Assembly (NCBI GenBank): GCA_029983695.1
Contig: JASBZB010000014.1
Coordinates: 1 to 64,000 of the forward strand
Length of the DNA: 64,000 nucleotides
Reading direction: 5' to 3'
From: Lutispora sp003527145
GTDB lineage: Bacteria > Bacillota > Clostridia > Lutisporales > Lutisporaceae
Below the pieces are notes generated by a model, which saw only the letters and a list, made by a program, of their open reading frames with translations, made no database searches and was not told the DNA's origin. A program made the position numbers and the translations under genes. Of this stretch, positions 26,405 to 34,851 are shown one piece after another (within the stretch, counting starts at the first letter, position 1; every line of letters starts with the position of its first letter).

Positions 26405-26495
26405 CCATATTTAAGGCTGATATTTCTTAGAATAATCACAATTGGTTCACAGAAAATTCACAAATTTTAATCTTAATGTGGGAGGTGCCTATATT

Positions 26496-27413
26496 TTGTT
26501 TAGATACATCTTAAAAAGATTCTTTGTATCTTTGATCACAGTTTGGATCCTGGCCACCTTGACATTCTTCTTGGTAAGAGTGCTGCCCGGTGACCCTTTT
26601 ACAAGCGAAAAAATTACCCCGGAAATAAAAGCAAATATGATGAAATATTATGGCCTGGACAGGCCTTTACCGGAGCAATATATTAAGTATATGGGCAATC
26701 TGGTCAAAGGTGAAATGGGCTTTTCCTTAAAATACAAGAATAGAACGGTAAATCAAATAATCAGAGATGCCTTTCCCAACTCAGCAGATTTAGGACTTCG
26801 ATCCTTGGCTTTTTCAGTTAGCGTTGGTTTGGTTCTTGGAATTATAGCTGCTATTAATCATAACAAAGGTTGGGACTATACAAGTATGATCATTGCCGTA
26901 ATAGGCGTATCGGTGCCAAGCTTTGTAATAGGCGGGCTGGTGCAATACTTTTTCGGCATATATTTGAAGATACTGCCTGTTGCTCAGTGGAAGAGCTTTG
27001 CCCATACTATTTTGCCGACCTTCTCATTGGGCTTGTCAACTTTGGCTCTTATTGCAAGACTTATGCGCACAAGCATGCTTGAAGTCGTAGGACAGGATTA
27101 TATAAAGACAGCAAAAGCAAAAGGATTGTCTCCCGTACAAGTAACCATAAAGCACCAGATAAGAAATGCAATACTTCCTGTTGTTACCGTATTAGGTCCA
27201 CTGGTCGCCGCACTGCTTACAGGTACCTTCGTTGTAGAACAGATATTCGCGATTCCCGGGCTTGGAAGACACTATGTAATTAGCATACAAAATCTAGACT
27301 ATACTATGGTTTTGGGATTGACTATATTCTTCGGAGCGTTCTTGGTATTCATGAACTTCCTGGTCGATATAGCCTATGGTTTCGTAGATCCCAGAATCAG
27401 AGTAGGCAGATAA
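26496..27413 (+). CDS. oppB: Oligopeptide ABC transporter permease OppB
   Basis: 305 residues from a TTG start (MFRYILKRFFVSLITVW), placed by GGGAGGTG 9 nt upstream; the longer in-frame extension has no ribosome site. About six membrane segments, N-terminal VRVLPGDPF motif of the DppB/OppB group, and the EAA loop with KAKGLSPVQVTIKHQIRNA. Forms the channel with OppC. Confidence 0.93.
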   Translation: MFRYILKRFFVSLITVWILATLTFFLVRVLPGDPFTSEKITPEIKANMMKYYGLDRPLPEQYIKYMGNLVKGEMGFSLKYKNRTVNQIIRDAFPNSADLGLRSLAFSVSVGLVLGIIAAINHNKGWDYTSMIIAVIGVSVPSFVIGGLVQYFFGIYLKILPVAQWKSFAHTILPTFSLGLSTLALIARLMRTSMLEVVGQDYIKTAKAKGLSPVQVTIKHQIRNAILPVVTVLGPLVAALLTGTFVVEQIFAIPGLGRHYVISIQNLDYTMVLGLTIFFGAFLVFMNFLVDIAYGFVDPRIRVGR

Positions 27414-27428
27414 GGAGGAGCTGGAGAG

Positions 27429-28343
27429 ATGGAAATAAGCAGGGAAAAGTTTAAGCATGTCGGCATAAACGAAGAAAAGAGCCAGGCAATCGTTCGTCCC
27501 AGCATGACCTATTGGCAGGATGCATGGAGAAGGCTTAAAAAGAACAAGATTGCTATGATAGGGCTTGTTATAATTGCTGTTTTTACAGTTATGTCAATCA
27601 TTGGACCAATGATGGTTCCTTATGTCCACAGCGACAATGATTTGAGCAATACCAACCAGCTTCCTAATGCGCAGCACTGGTTCGGCACAGATGATTTAGG
27701 AAGAGACTTATGGGCTCGCGTATGGATGGGAGCACGTGTGTCGCTGTTCATAGGCTTGATGGCAGCTCTTCTCGATACTTTGATCGGAGTATTGGTCGGC
27801 GGAGTATCAGGCTTTTATGGCGGCAAGGTAGATATGATAATCATGAGGTTCATCGATGTAATGATAGCCATACCCAGCATGATATTCATAATTCTTATAA
27901 TGGTTATCGTAGGAGCCGGTGTATTCCCCATAATTTTATCCTTTGCTATAACCGGATGGCTCAGTATGGCCAGATTGGTAAGAGGACAGATACTTCAGCT
28001 TAAGGAGCAGGAATTCGTATTAGCTGCCAGAACCCTGGGAGCGAGCTCCTCGAGGCTTATACTCAGGCACTTGATACCGAATACATTGGGTGTAATAATA
28101 GTAAGCTTGACGATGAGAATACCAAGTGCGATTTTTACTGAAGCATTCCTTAGCTTTATAGGTCTAGGTGTAAAGCCTCCCACATCCAGCTGGGGCCAGT
28201 TGGCATCATCCGGAGCTGCTGTTTTAAGGGTTTATCCTTATAGATTGTTTATACCTGCATTTTTTATCAGTTTGACGATGCTTTCATTGAATTTATTTGG
28301 TGACGGATTGAGAGACGCTCTGGATCCAAGACTAAGAAAGTAG
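27429..28343 (+). CDS. oppC: Oligopeptide ABC transporter permease OppC
   Basis: 304 residues. N-terminal cytoplasmic segment with YWQDAWRRLKKNKIAMIGL, the OppC_N feature HWFGTDDLGRDLWARVWMGA, then five to six membrane segments and an EAA loop (AARTLGASSSRLILRHLIPN). ATG after AAGGAGGAG. 15 nt from oppB. Confidence 0.94.
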   Translation: MEISREKFKHVGINEEKSQAIVRPSMTYWQDAWRRLKKNKIAMIGLVIIAVFTVMSIIGPMMVPYVHSDNDLSNTNQLPNAQHWFGTDDLGRDLWARVWMGARVSLFIGLMAALLDTLIGVLVGGVSGFYGGKVDMIIMRFIDVMIAIPSMIFIILIMVIVGAGVFPIILSFAITGWLSMARLVRGQILQLKEQEFVLAARTLGASSSRLILRHLIPNTLGVIIVSLTMRIPSAIFTEAFLSFIGLGVKPPTSSWGQLASSGAAVLRVYPYRLFIPAFFISLTMLSLNLFGDGLRDALDPRLRK

Positions 28344-28355
28344 GAGGTGTAAGAG

Positions 28356-29378
28356 ATGGAGAAAGAAAAAATACTCGAAGTTAAAGATTTGCACGTTTCA
28401 TTTGACACATATGCAGGTGAAGTCAAAGCCGTCAGAGGAGTATCCTTTCATCTGGACAAGGCTGAAGCTATAGCCATAGTTGGAGAATCAGGCTGCGGCA
28501 AGAGCGTTACTGCCCAATCCATTATGAAGCTTATACCTATGCCTCCGGGAAGGATCAAGAGCGGAAATATAATTTTTAACGGTGTTGATATTACAAAGTT
28601 TTCTGATAAGAAGATGGAAGCCATAAGGGGTTCGGAAATAGGTATGATATTCCAGGATCCTATGACATCCTTAAATCCGACAATGACTGTTGGAAAGCAA
28701 ATAGCTGAAGGCTTGATAAAGCATCAGCATTTAAGCAGAAGAGACGCCATGGAAAAGGCGATAGATATGCTGAAATTGGTTGGTATTCCGAATCCGGACA
28801 AGAGGGCCAATCAATATCCCCATGAGTTCAGCGGCGGCATGAGGCAGAGAGCTATGATAGCTATAGCTTTGGCATGCAAACCCAAGCTTTTGATTGCAGA
28901 CGAGCCTACAACCGCACTGGATGTTACCATACAGGCTCAGATATTGGATCTGATGAAAGAATTGAAATTAAAACTGGATACTTCAATAATATTGATCACA
29001 CATGATCTTGGCGTGGTTGCCGACATGGCTGAAAGAATAATAGTCATGTATGCTGGAGAAGTTGTTGAAAGCGGTACTGTAGAAGACATATTCTACAATG
29101 CTCAGCACCCTTATACCTGGGGACTTCTAAAATCAGTGCCAAGGCTTGACGCAGAAAATAAGGAACAATTGATACCGATCATAGGCACACCCCCGGATCT
29201 TTTCGCCCCGCCGAAAGGATGCGCATTTGCGGCCAGATGCAAGTATTCTATGGAAATATGCTACGAGACAGCTCCGGCAAACATGGAATACAATAAAAAT
29301 CATTATGCAGCTTGCTGGTTAGGACATCCGGATGCGCCAAAGGTTGAGAGACCTGTCACTGAAAGAGGGGTGAAATGA
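28356..29378 (+). CDS. oppD: Oligopeptide ABC transporter ATPase OppD
   Basis: 340 residues. Walker A GESGCGKSV, signature FSGGMRQRAMIA, Walker B LLIADEPTTALD, H-loop ITHDLGVV, and the C-terminal oligopeptide/dipeptide extension with a cysteine-containing cluster (GCAFAARCKYSMEICYE). Pairs with OppF. Its TGA overlaps the start of oppF. Confidence 0.95.
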   Translation: MEKEKILEVKDLHVSFDTYAGEVKAVRGVSFHLDKAEAIAIVGESGCGKSVTAQSIMKLIPMPPGRIKSGNIIFNGVDITKFSDKKMEAIRGSEIGMIFQDPMTSLNPTMTVGKQIAEGLIKHQHLSRRDAMEKAIDMLKLVGIPNPDKRANQYPHEFSGGMRQRAMIAIALACKPKLLIADEPTTALDVTIQAQILDLMKELKLKLDTSIILITHDLGVVADMAERIIVMYAGEVVESGTVEDIFYNAQHPYTWGLLKSVPRLDAENKEQLIPIIGTPPDLFAPPKGCAFAARCKYSMEICYETAPANMEYNKNHYAACWLGHPDAPKVERPVTERGVK

Positions 29379-30334
29379 TGGAAAACAAGAAATTGATAGA
29401 AGTAAAGGACCTTAAAAAATATTTTACTGTAGGCAACAATGCGGTGCTAAAGGCAGTAGACGGATTAAACTTCTTCATCAGGGAGGGTGAAACTCTCGGT
29501 CTTGTTGGTGAATCAGGCTGTGGAAAGTCAACAGCAGGCAGAACCATTATAAGGCTCTATGAGGCCACAGGGGGAGAAGTAATCTTTGACGGTATGAACG
29601 TTCATAAATTGGATAGAAAGCAAGCTAAAGATTTTACTAAAAAAGCACAGATGATATTCCAGGATCCATATGCTTCTCTGAACCCGAGAATGACTGTAGG
29701 AGACATTATTGGCGAAGGAATAGACATACACAATATATATTCCGGCAAGGAAAGAACGGAAAGGATATACGATCTTTTGCATACGGTAGGACTCAATCGA
29801 GAGCATGCAAACAGATTCCCTCATGAGTTCTCCGGAGGCCAGAGGCAAAGAATCGGTGTAGCTCGTGCATTAGCTATAGAACCCCAGTTCATAGTTTGCG
29901 ATGAGCCTATATCAGCTCTCGACGTTTCCATTCAGGCTCAGGTTGTAAACTTGCTGATAAACCTCCAAAGGGATTATAAGCTTACCTATTTGTTTATAGC
30001 TCACGACTTGAGCATGGTTAAGCATATATCAGACAGGGTTGGAGTTATGTATCTGGGAACCTTGGTTGAATTGGCTTCAAGTGCAGAGCTGTATAAAAAG
30101 CCGATGCACCCCTATACTCAGGCTCTTTTGTCGGCTATCCCCATTGCAGACCCTGAGGTAGAGAGATCAAGAAAGAGAATACTCCTGGAAGGTGACGTAC
30201 CGAGCCCGATAAATCCGCCTCCGGGATGCAGATTCAAATCCAGATGCAGATATGCTACGGATATATGCTCTCAGGAGATGCCTGAGTTCAGAGAGCTTGA
30301 AAAGGATCATTTCGTGGCATGCCATAATGTGTAA
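29378..30334 (+). CDS. oppF: Oligopeptide ABC transporter ATPase OppF
   Basis: 318 residues. Walker A GESGCGKST, signature FSGGQRQRIGVARA, Walker B FIVCDEPISALD, H-loop FIAHDLSMV and the C-terminal CRFKSRCRYATDIC cluster. Two adjacent ATGs exist (29375 in an ATGA overlap with oppD, and 29378); the second has better spacing to AGAGGGG. Last gene of the operon; modular repeat copy 6 follows. Confidence 0.95.
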   Translation: MENKKLIEVKDLKKYFTVGNNAVLKAVDGLNFFIREGETLGLVGESGCGKSTAGRTIIRLYEATGGEVIFDGMNVHKLDRKQAKDFTKKAQMIFQDPYASLNPRMTVGDIIGEGIDIHNIYSGKERTERIYDLLHTVGLNREHANRFPHEFSGGQRQRIGVARALAIEPQFIVCDEPISALDVSIQAQVVNLLINLQRDYKLTYLFIAHDLSMVKHISDRVGVMYLGTLVELASSAELYKKPMHPYTQALLSAIPIADPEVERSRKRILLEGDVPSPINPPPGCRFKSRCRYATDICSQEMPEFRELEKDHFVACHNV

Positions 30335-30336
30335 TT

Positions 30337-30485
30337 AGGACTCAGGATTCAGAGCTCAGGACTCAGCAGCTAGGGTATTCCTTTGAGGTCCAAGGAACGG
30401 GGAACATGGAAGAACACGGATTTGCAAGGAGGAGCATAGTTAAAAAACCCTCCGTGTAAATCCGTGTTCACCATCTTCCCGTAAT
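30337..30485. repeat. Modular intergenic repeat, copy 6 (after oppF)
   Basis: CTCAG module (AGGACTCAGGATTCAGAGC and TCAGGACTCAG, about 30337-30366), reverse core TAGGGTATTCC, inverted CCGTG module (AACGGGGAACATGGAAGAAC) and a direct one (CCTCCGTGTAAATCCGTGTTC). It is, in the same order, the reverse complement arrangement of copy 7 at 34.6 kb. Confidence 0.7.
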
Positions 30486-30506
30486 CCAAAAGAAAGGGGG
30501 GCCTGG

Positions 30507-32138
30507 ATGAGAAAGAGAAATTACATACATATACTATATACCATATTGATTTTTTTAGTCATATTTTCCTTTCACAGCTATCAGAACCTGAAGGCTATCG
30601 TTGCCCCTCCTTCTGAAAAATGGGGGAGAGAAGTCAAGATTGATAAAACTCCTTACAAGAAGGCAGCAAGTTTGAATATCAATGAGGAGAATATATGGAT
30701 ACTTACGGCGAAAGAAGACCGGTTCACCAAAACTATTCTTGAGAAAGAAAACGGAAATATAAAAGAAATACAGAATATAATCATACCGGGAGCAGCTTTG
30801 AATAAGCTGGTGAAGTATAAGGGCGTGGAACCTTATATCTTTTGGACGGAGAATTATGAGCTTTATATGTCAACAAAGCAAGAGAGCGGAGATTACACCC
30901 CTAAAAGCCTTATTGCTGCAGAAGTAAAGGATTTTAATATATTTTCACAGAATGGCCAGATTGTGCTTGCAGCTGCACATAGCCAGGGACTCCGATATTA
31001 TAAAATCAATGAACAGGGAGCGATTGCCTGGGGAAATGAGTATCCTTTTGATAAGGCTGTGCACATAACTGCCGCTTTGGATGATTCGGGCATATTTCAT
31101 ACCGTATCTATCAGAGATATATCGCCGATGGAAAAGGAAATCATATATTTGCTTTTTTCTCAGGGCAAGTGGACACTGAGGTCTCAGAAAACAGAATATG
31201 TACAGGTGTCCAACGAAAGCATAGGAAATTTAGAAATTGGTTTGGATAATGAACTGGCGTATATATTCTATGAGAACAACGTGTGGAACAGCTTCGGCCA
31301 AACTGCAAGGACGTGGTATGCAACAGTGCCCTTGTCTCAGGCAGGCAATTCGGATATGGAGTTCAGGCTGTTGACCAGTCACGATACCGAAAGCTCTGCG
31401 GATGTATATGTGAGTGAGGTAAATTGCCCATATTTAAAGCAGGATACATTGAACGCAGTTTTTATAGAAAAATATTGGGATGAAACCGGTGAAGGCTTTA
31501 AAATCCTCAACACAACTTTTAAAGATGGCAAAATATCCGGCAAAACGTATTCCACAAGAATACTGGGATGGATTAAAGGAATCGATATTGCCCAGTATGG
31601 AAAAGAGGAAGCCTTAGTATTTTTGCAGACTGCCGGAGAATTCAAGAATGATGTATGGTTTACACAGACCGGCGAAGGATATAAAGAGATAGTGAATAAG
31701 CCTGTTAAGCAGGATTATGCAGTCGCAATGGAAAACAGCATATCTCCATATATAAGCGGTTTAGTCATCGCTTTGATAAGAGCTTTTATGTTTTTCCCTG
31801 CCGTATTGTGGCTGCTTTTTGTAGAATTTTTTGAGGTTAGGAAATTTTCTTTTAACCCCAAGCTTAATTATTCAGTAGCCATAAGCATTTATATGATAAT
31901 TAAGGTTTTAACTGCAAACTTTTATTACGGGGGACTTTCATATTATATGATGCCTGACTTTATGAAGCCTATGGCCATCAGGTATTTGATAATGCTTTCT
32001 ATAGGTTTTATAGCATATTTCATGGCAAAGACATTCAAAAAGAACAGAACTGATATGCACATAATACCGGAATTCTTATTGTTCATGCTCTATGATCTGC
32101 TGATCACAGTATTCCTATATGGACCTTATATTACCTGA
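30507..32138 (+). CDS. Hypothetical membrane protein with large exported domain
   Basis: 543 residues, not recognised. N-terminal hydrophobic segment at about 8-25 (signal anchor), then about 390 residues of mostly polar, beta-rich looking sequence with repeated short hydrophobic strands (possible propeller-like fold, inference), then four membrane segments between about 415 and 543. ATG after AAAGGGGGG. No operon partner on the same strand; repeat copy 6 lies directly upstream. Confidence 0.75.
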   Translation: MRKRNYIHILYTILIFLVIFSFHSYQNLKAIVAPPSEKWGREVKIDKTPYKKAASLNINEENIWILTAKEDRFTKTILEKENGNIKEIQNIIIPGAALNKLVKYKGVEPYIFWTENYELYMSTKQESGDYTPKSLIAAEVKDFNIFSQNGQIVLAAAHSQGLRYYKINEQGAIAWGNEYPFDKAVHITAALDDSGIFHTVSIRDISPMEKEIIYLLFSQGKWTLRSQKTEYVQVSNESIGNLEIGLDNELAYIFYENNVWNSFGQTARTWYATVPLSQAGNSDMEFRLLTSHDTESSADVYVSEVNCPYLKQDTLNAVFIEKYWDETGEGFKILNTTFKDGKISGKTYSTRILGWIKGIDIAQYGKEEALVFLQTAGEFKNDVWFTQTGEGYKEIVNKPVKQDYAVAMENSISPYISGLVIALIRAFMFFPAVLWLLFVEFFEVRKFSFNPKLNYSVAISIYMIIKVLTANFYYGGLSYYMMPDFMKPMAIRYLIMLSIGFIAYFMAKTFKKNRTDMHIIPEFLLFMLYDLLITVFLYGPYIT

Positions 32139-32162
32139 TTCGGGGATATAACTCAGGGCGGC

Positions 32163-32212
32163 AAGCCATGTGTAGCTCAAGCATGAATACTATATTGAGC
32201 CATTCATGGCTT
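32163..32212. terminator. Hairpin between convergent genes
   Basis: AAGCCATG pairs with CATGGCTT and an inner GCTCAA with TTGAGC, with small internal loops. It lies between the convergent ends of the genes at 30507-32138 and 32238-32807, where a bidirectional terminator is expected. Confidence 0.5.
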
Positions 32213-32237
32213 CTATTGCCTATAAAGCTTGCCATAA

Positions 32238-32807
32238 CTACATCCATTTGCCGGGCGGCATGATATCATGATCGGATATTATGCAAATACACTGGATGTT
32301 TTTCGGAGGGATATCCTGAAAGATGAGTACCTCCGCATCATATCCCTTTTCTTTATCTTTTCTTACTTTCATGTTCTCATCCAGGCTCAAAGAATCCCTC
32401 CAGTATTCCGAAGCTATATGCGGTCCGTTTTTATTTATGAAATCCTTTGCTTTCTCAAAGCCTTTTATATGCTGTAAAATGAAGGGCTCAAACAAAGGGT
32501 TGGCCCTATTTTCATTGCATACCCAGCATTTCTTTATATCTGCTTGAATCTCGAGCAATGCAGTATGAGAGTGCCAATTATGGCTTTCATCAAAATACAT
32601 ACTTGCAAAAATAGCCTTTCTTCTTTTTACCCAGAACGGAATATTATCTGTTTTGTATTTATCAAAATAATTATGAAAATCATAATACTTATTGAGGTAA
32701 GTCAATTTGTCGTCATAGCATATGCCTTCCGCCAGTGTTTTCTTCAAATCCACGATGCTGACCACATGATAAAGAGCTCCTGTCAGGGAAAAATTCGCAA
32801 AAGCCAA
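32238..32807 (-). CDS. Hypothetical protein, possibly ADP-ribosyltransferase-like fold
   Basis: 189 residues with a TTG start preceded by AAGGAGG. The opening ALYHVVSIVDLKKTLAEG resembles the N-terminus of DarT/DUF4433-like and other small ART-fold proteins (LYH-x-T followed by a helix and EG). The end YDAEVLIFQDIPPKNIQCI has the E-V-L-(V/I)-x-x-x-(I/V)-P-P-x-x-I pattern also common there. The middle is different (KRRKAIFASMYFDESHNWH), so this is only a suggestion. Soluble, no signal. Divergent from the small cysteine protein. Confidence 0.55.
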   Translation of the reverse strand: MAFANFSLTGALYHVVSIVDLKKTLAEGICYDDKLTYLNKYYDFHNYFDKYKTDNIPFWVKRRKAIFASMYFDESHNWHSHTALLEIQADIKKCWVCNENRANPLFEPFILQHIKGFEKAKDFINKNGPHIASEYWRDSLSLDENMKVRKDKEKGYDAEVLIFQDIPPKNIQCICIISDHDIMPPGKWM

Positions 32808-32896
32808 TATAATGCCTCCTTATAGTAGAAATTACCTTGATATTCATTACATTAGTTTTAGCCGATTGGAGAAAATTATTATGGGAGGTGTTTATC

Positions 32897-33055
32897 CTGA
32901 TTTTTATAAATTGTACTGAAAATTGCATACATCAGAAGGATGGTATGTGTTCCTTAGAGCATGTCGGTAAAATTTCAAACACTACATCAACAGGTTGTGA
33001 ATTTTATGTGGAAAAAAGCAGGAAGCCTTCTGACAAAGAAAGCGACAGACTGTAA
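32897..33055 (+). CDS. Small four-cysteine protein with a non-canonical start
   Basis: About 52 residues. The core CTENCIHQKDGMCSLEHV and TGCEFYVEKS matches a widespread short clostridial family with pattern C-x3-C-x6-G-x-C-x-L-x2-V-x8-GC; such proteins probably bind a metal, function unknown. No ATG, GTG or TTG lies between the strong GGGAGG (32883-32888) and the conserved INC segment. CTG at 32897 or ATT at 32900 must serve, or a TTG at 32837 with no ribosome site. A terminator overlaps its 3' end. Confidence 0.65.
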   Translation: MIFINCTENCIHQKDGMCSLEHVGKISNTTSTGCEFYVEKSRKPSDKESDRL

Positions 33056-33071
33056 TGCTGTCGCTTTTTCG
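33039..33071 (+). terminator. Terminator of the small cysteine protein
   Basis: AAAGCGACAG pairs with CTGTCGCTTT across a 9-nt loop, followed by TTTCG. The left arm overlaps the last codons and the TAA stop. Confidence 0.75.
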
Positions 33072-33094
33072 TATTTCCTGGGAAATATAAAAAA

Positions 33095-33145
33095 AGGAGA
33101 CTGGGAGACGGAAACCACTGAAGGGGATGCGGAGAACACGCAATT
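33095..33145. repeat. Fragment of the CCGTG-type repeat module
   Basis: Reads GGGAGACGGAAACCACTGA then GGGGATGCGGAGAACACG, a diverged inverted CCGTG module like the one in copies 5 and 6. No CTCAG or GCTAG module is attached. Nothing else recognised up to 33203. Confidence 0.4.
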
Positions 33146-33203
33146 TTTATATACTATACGTGGCTATACATGGATGCTATTGCTTATGTGATGATCTCAT
33201 GCT

Positions 33204-34520
33204 TCACAGGAGCTGCCTGCATGCCCAGAGAGAGTGCCCTGCGTTGAAGCTTTCATCAATAAGCTTGAATTTATTGCTGGATTTTTTGTATTCAATCCTT
33301 TCCAGGAATACAGGAGGGGATTTTCGCGATGTATTTGTACTCTTGGGAAGGCTTATTTTTTCATCTTCCAAAATAGGGTAGCTTTGATTGACAAAGATTC
33401 CGCTCTTCAATATCATATTTTTAAAAGAATCGGATATCATTTTATCCAAATCATAGGCAGCAGCTCCGGCCGCATATTTTTTAAAGTTTTTCAGAGCTGA
33501 CAGAATAGCTGCGATGTCTTTGATGGAATACTCGATCTTATTTTCTTCATTTTTTATGAATACGCCGTCTTCCAGGCTCATGCGGCTGCATAAGGCCTTA
33601 AACAGCACAATAGAGCAAGAAAGATAATTGTCAAATCCGCAAAGGTAGAAAAGCCTGCTCAAGCATGATAATGCGATAAACATAGTAAAGAAGGAGCTTA
33701 TCTTTGAATCATCAGGCTTTCTCAAAATATCTCCCTTTGGAGAAACCCTTTCGCATAGCTCCTGGCCTAATATATTTATTGTCTTATAGATCAAAGCCCT
33801 GTCAATGCCGGTATATTCATAGATATTCATCAAGCTGCCGCATATCTGGCATAGAGTGCGTGATGAGGTATAGAGAGAATCCTTTGCAGCTATATGGCAC
33901 AAATCCGGCAGCAGGATGGTCAGTGCATCTTTGGACCTTTGGCTCAGTTTTTTATCATGCCTGGTTTTGTACAGCAGATCCTGGGTCAAAGCGGCAGCTT
34001 CGGCAGCAAAATATTGAGGCAGTATTTCAAGACTATCTTCATCAATTTCCAGGCTGTCTTTTCCTAATGCATCCGTTTTGTGCTTCGAAACATATAAAAG
34101 GTTCTCCTTGAGCAGATTGTCATACATAAAGTTCAATTGCTCTGCTCCTGCACCAGAAAAGAAATAGGCAATATAATCTCCATTTCTTATGGTCAAAGAG
34201 CCGTCAAGTATCTTTCTGGCGCAAAGGTTCATAGATATGATAGAAAGAGCTTGGACCATGGGACTTATGGCCTTTTTCACCTTCTTGTCTTTCCATTGAT
34301 ATGTACTGAAATCATAAGGATTTTGAGGCTTGCCCATATATTGAGGCAAAGCTTTTCTGTATAAACCCACGTTGATGAAGACATTGATGAATTTAGACTT
34401 TTCATCTTTGTTATATTTTTTTATACCACAGCCTGAGAGAAGACAGTAGGATATGGTATTCAAATAGGCCATATGCTCCAGGTATTTCATAACTGCCTCA
34501 TTATCGTAAAAACTGTCCAT
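33204..34520 (-). CDS. Hypothetical alpha-helical protein
   Basis: 438 residues from the ATG after a CAAGGTGGTGG ribosome site; the longer open frame upstream is repeat sequence. Predominantly helical with many Leu/Ala-rich segments and several cysteines, no signal peptide and no convincing membrane segment. The end RIEYKKSSNKFKLIDESFNA followed by GHSLWACRQ is distinctive. Could be an alpha/alpha-toroid type protein, but I do not recognise the family. Transcribed away from the amidase gene. Confidence 0.7.
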   Translation of the reverse strand: MDSFYDNEAVMKYLEHMAYLNTISYCLLSGCGIKKYNKDEKSKFINVFINVGLYRKALPQYMGKPQNPYDFSTYQWKDKKVKKAISPMVQALSIISMNLCARKILDGSLTIRNGDYIAYFFSGAGAEQLNFMYDNLLKENLLYVSKHKTDALGKDSLEIDEDSLEILPQYFAAEAAALTQDLLYKTRHDKKLSQRSKDALTILLPDLCHIAAKDSLYTSSRTLCQICGSLMNIYEYTGIDRALIYKTINILGQELCERVSPKGDILRKPDDSKISSFFTMFIALSCLSRLFYLCGFDNYLSCSIVLFKALCSRMSLEDGVFIKNEENKIEYSIKDIAAILSALKNFKKYAAGAAAYDLDKMISDSFKNMILKSGIFVNQSYPILEDEKISLPKSTNTSRKSPPVFLERIEYKKSSNKFKLIDESFNAGHSLWACRQLL

Positions 34521-34589
34521 AATTCCACCACCTTGTTTGGTTATATTGAAATATATGCTAATGCATTGAGGTTTATGGCAATGAAATTT

Positions 34590-34705
34590 TTTTATTGCCC
34601 TTCCGTGAAAATTCCGTGTCTTTCCGTGTTCCCCGTACCCCATGGCCCATAAGGAATACCCCAGCTTCTGAGTTCTGAGCTCTGAACCCTGAGTTCTAAA
34701 ATCAA
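34590..34705. repeat. Modular intergenic repeat, copy 7 (upstream of the 438-residue gene)
   Basis: Direct CCGTG module (CTTCCGTGAAAATTCCGTG, TCTTTCCGTGTTCCCCGTAC), core AAGGAATACCCC, then the CTCAG module in reverse (TTCTGAGTTCTGAGCTCTGA and ACCCTGAGTTCT). It is the mirror arrangement of copy 6. Confidence 0.7.
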
Positions 34706-34748
34706 GCAACATAATTGGCATATATTACGTCAAAATATGATTAGATGA

Positions 34749-34777
34749 CAGTTTGCAACAAATTTGTTATCAAACTG
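34749..34777. promoter_or_regulatory. Palindromic operator-like site upstream of the amidase gene
   Basis: CAGTTTG and CAAACTG flank a second palindrome AACAAATTTGTT, giving nested dyad symmetry over 29 bases, about 75 nt before the start codon. Position suits a repressor site; the regulator is unknown. Confidence 0.4.
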
Positions 34778-34851
34778 AAATATAAAAAATAAAGGAAAAG
34801 AGCTGGAAAAGTCGAATTATTAATTGAAAGCACAGGAAAAGGAGGAGTTTG

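Noticed and set aside
33640..34364. Plus-strand open frames within 33.6-34.4 kb
   Set aside because: They are shadows of the 438-residue minus-strand gene, without ribosome sites.
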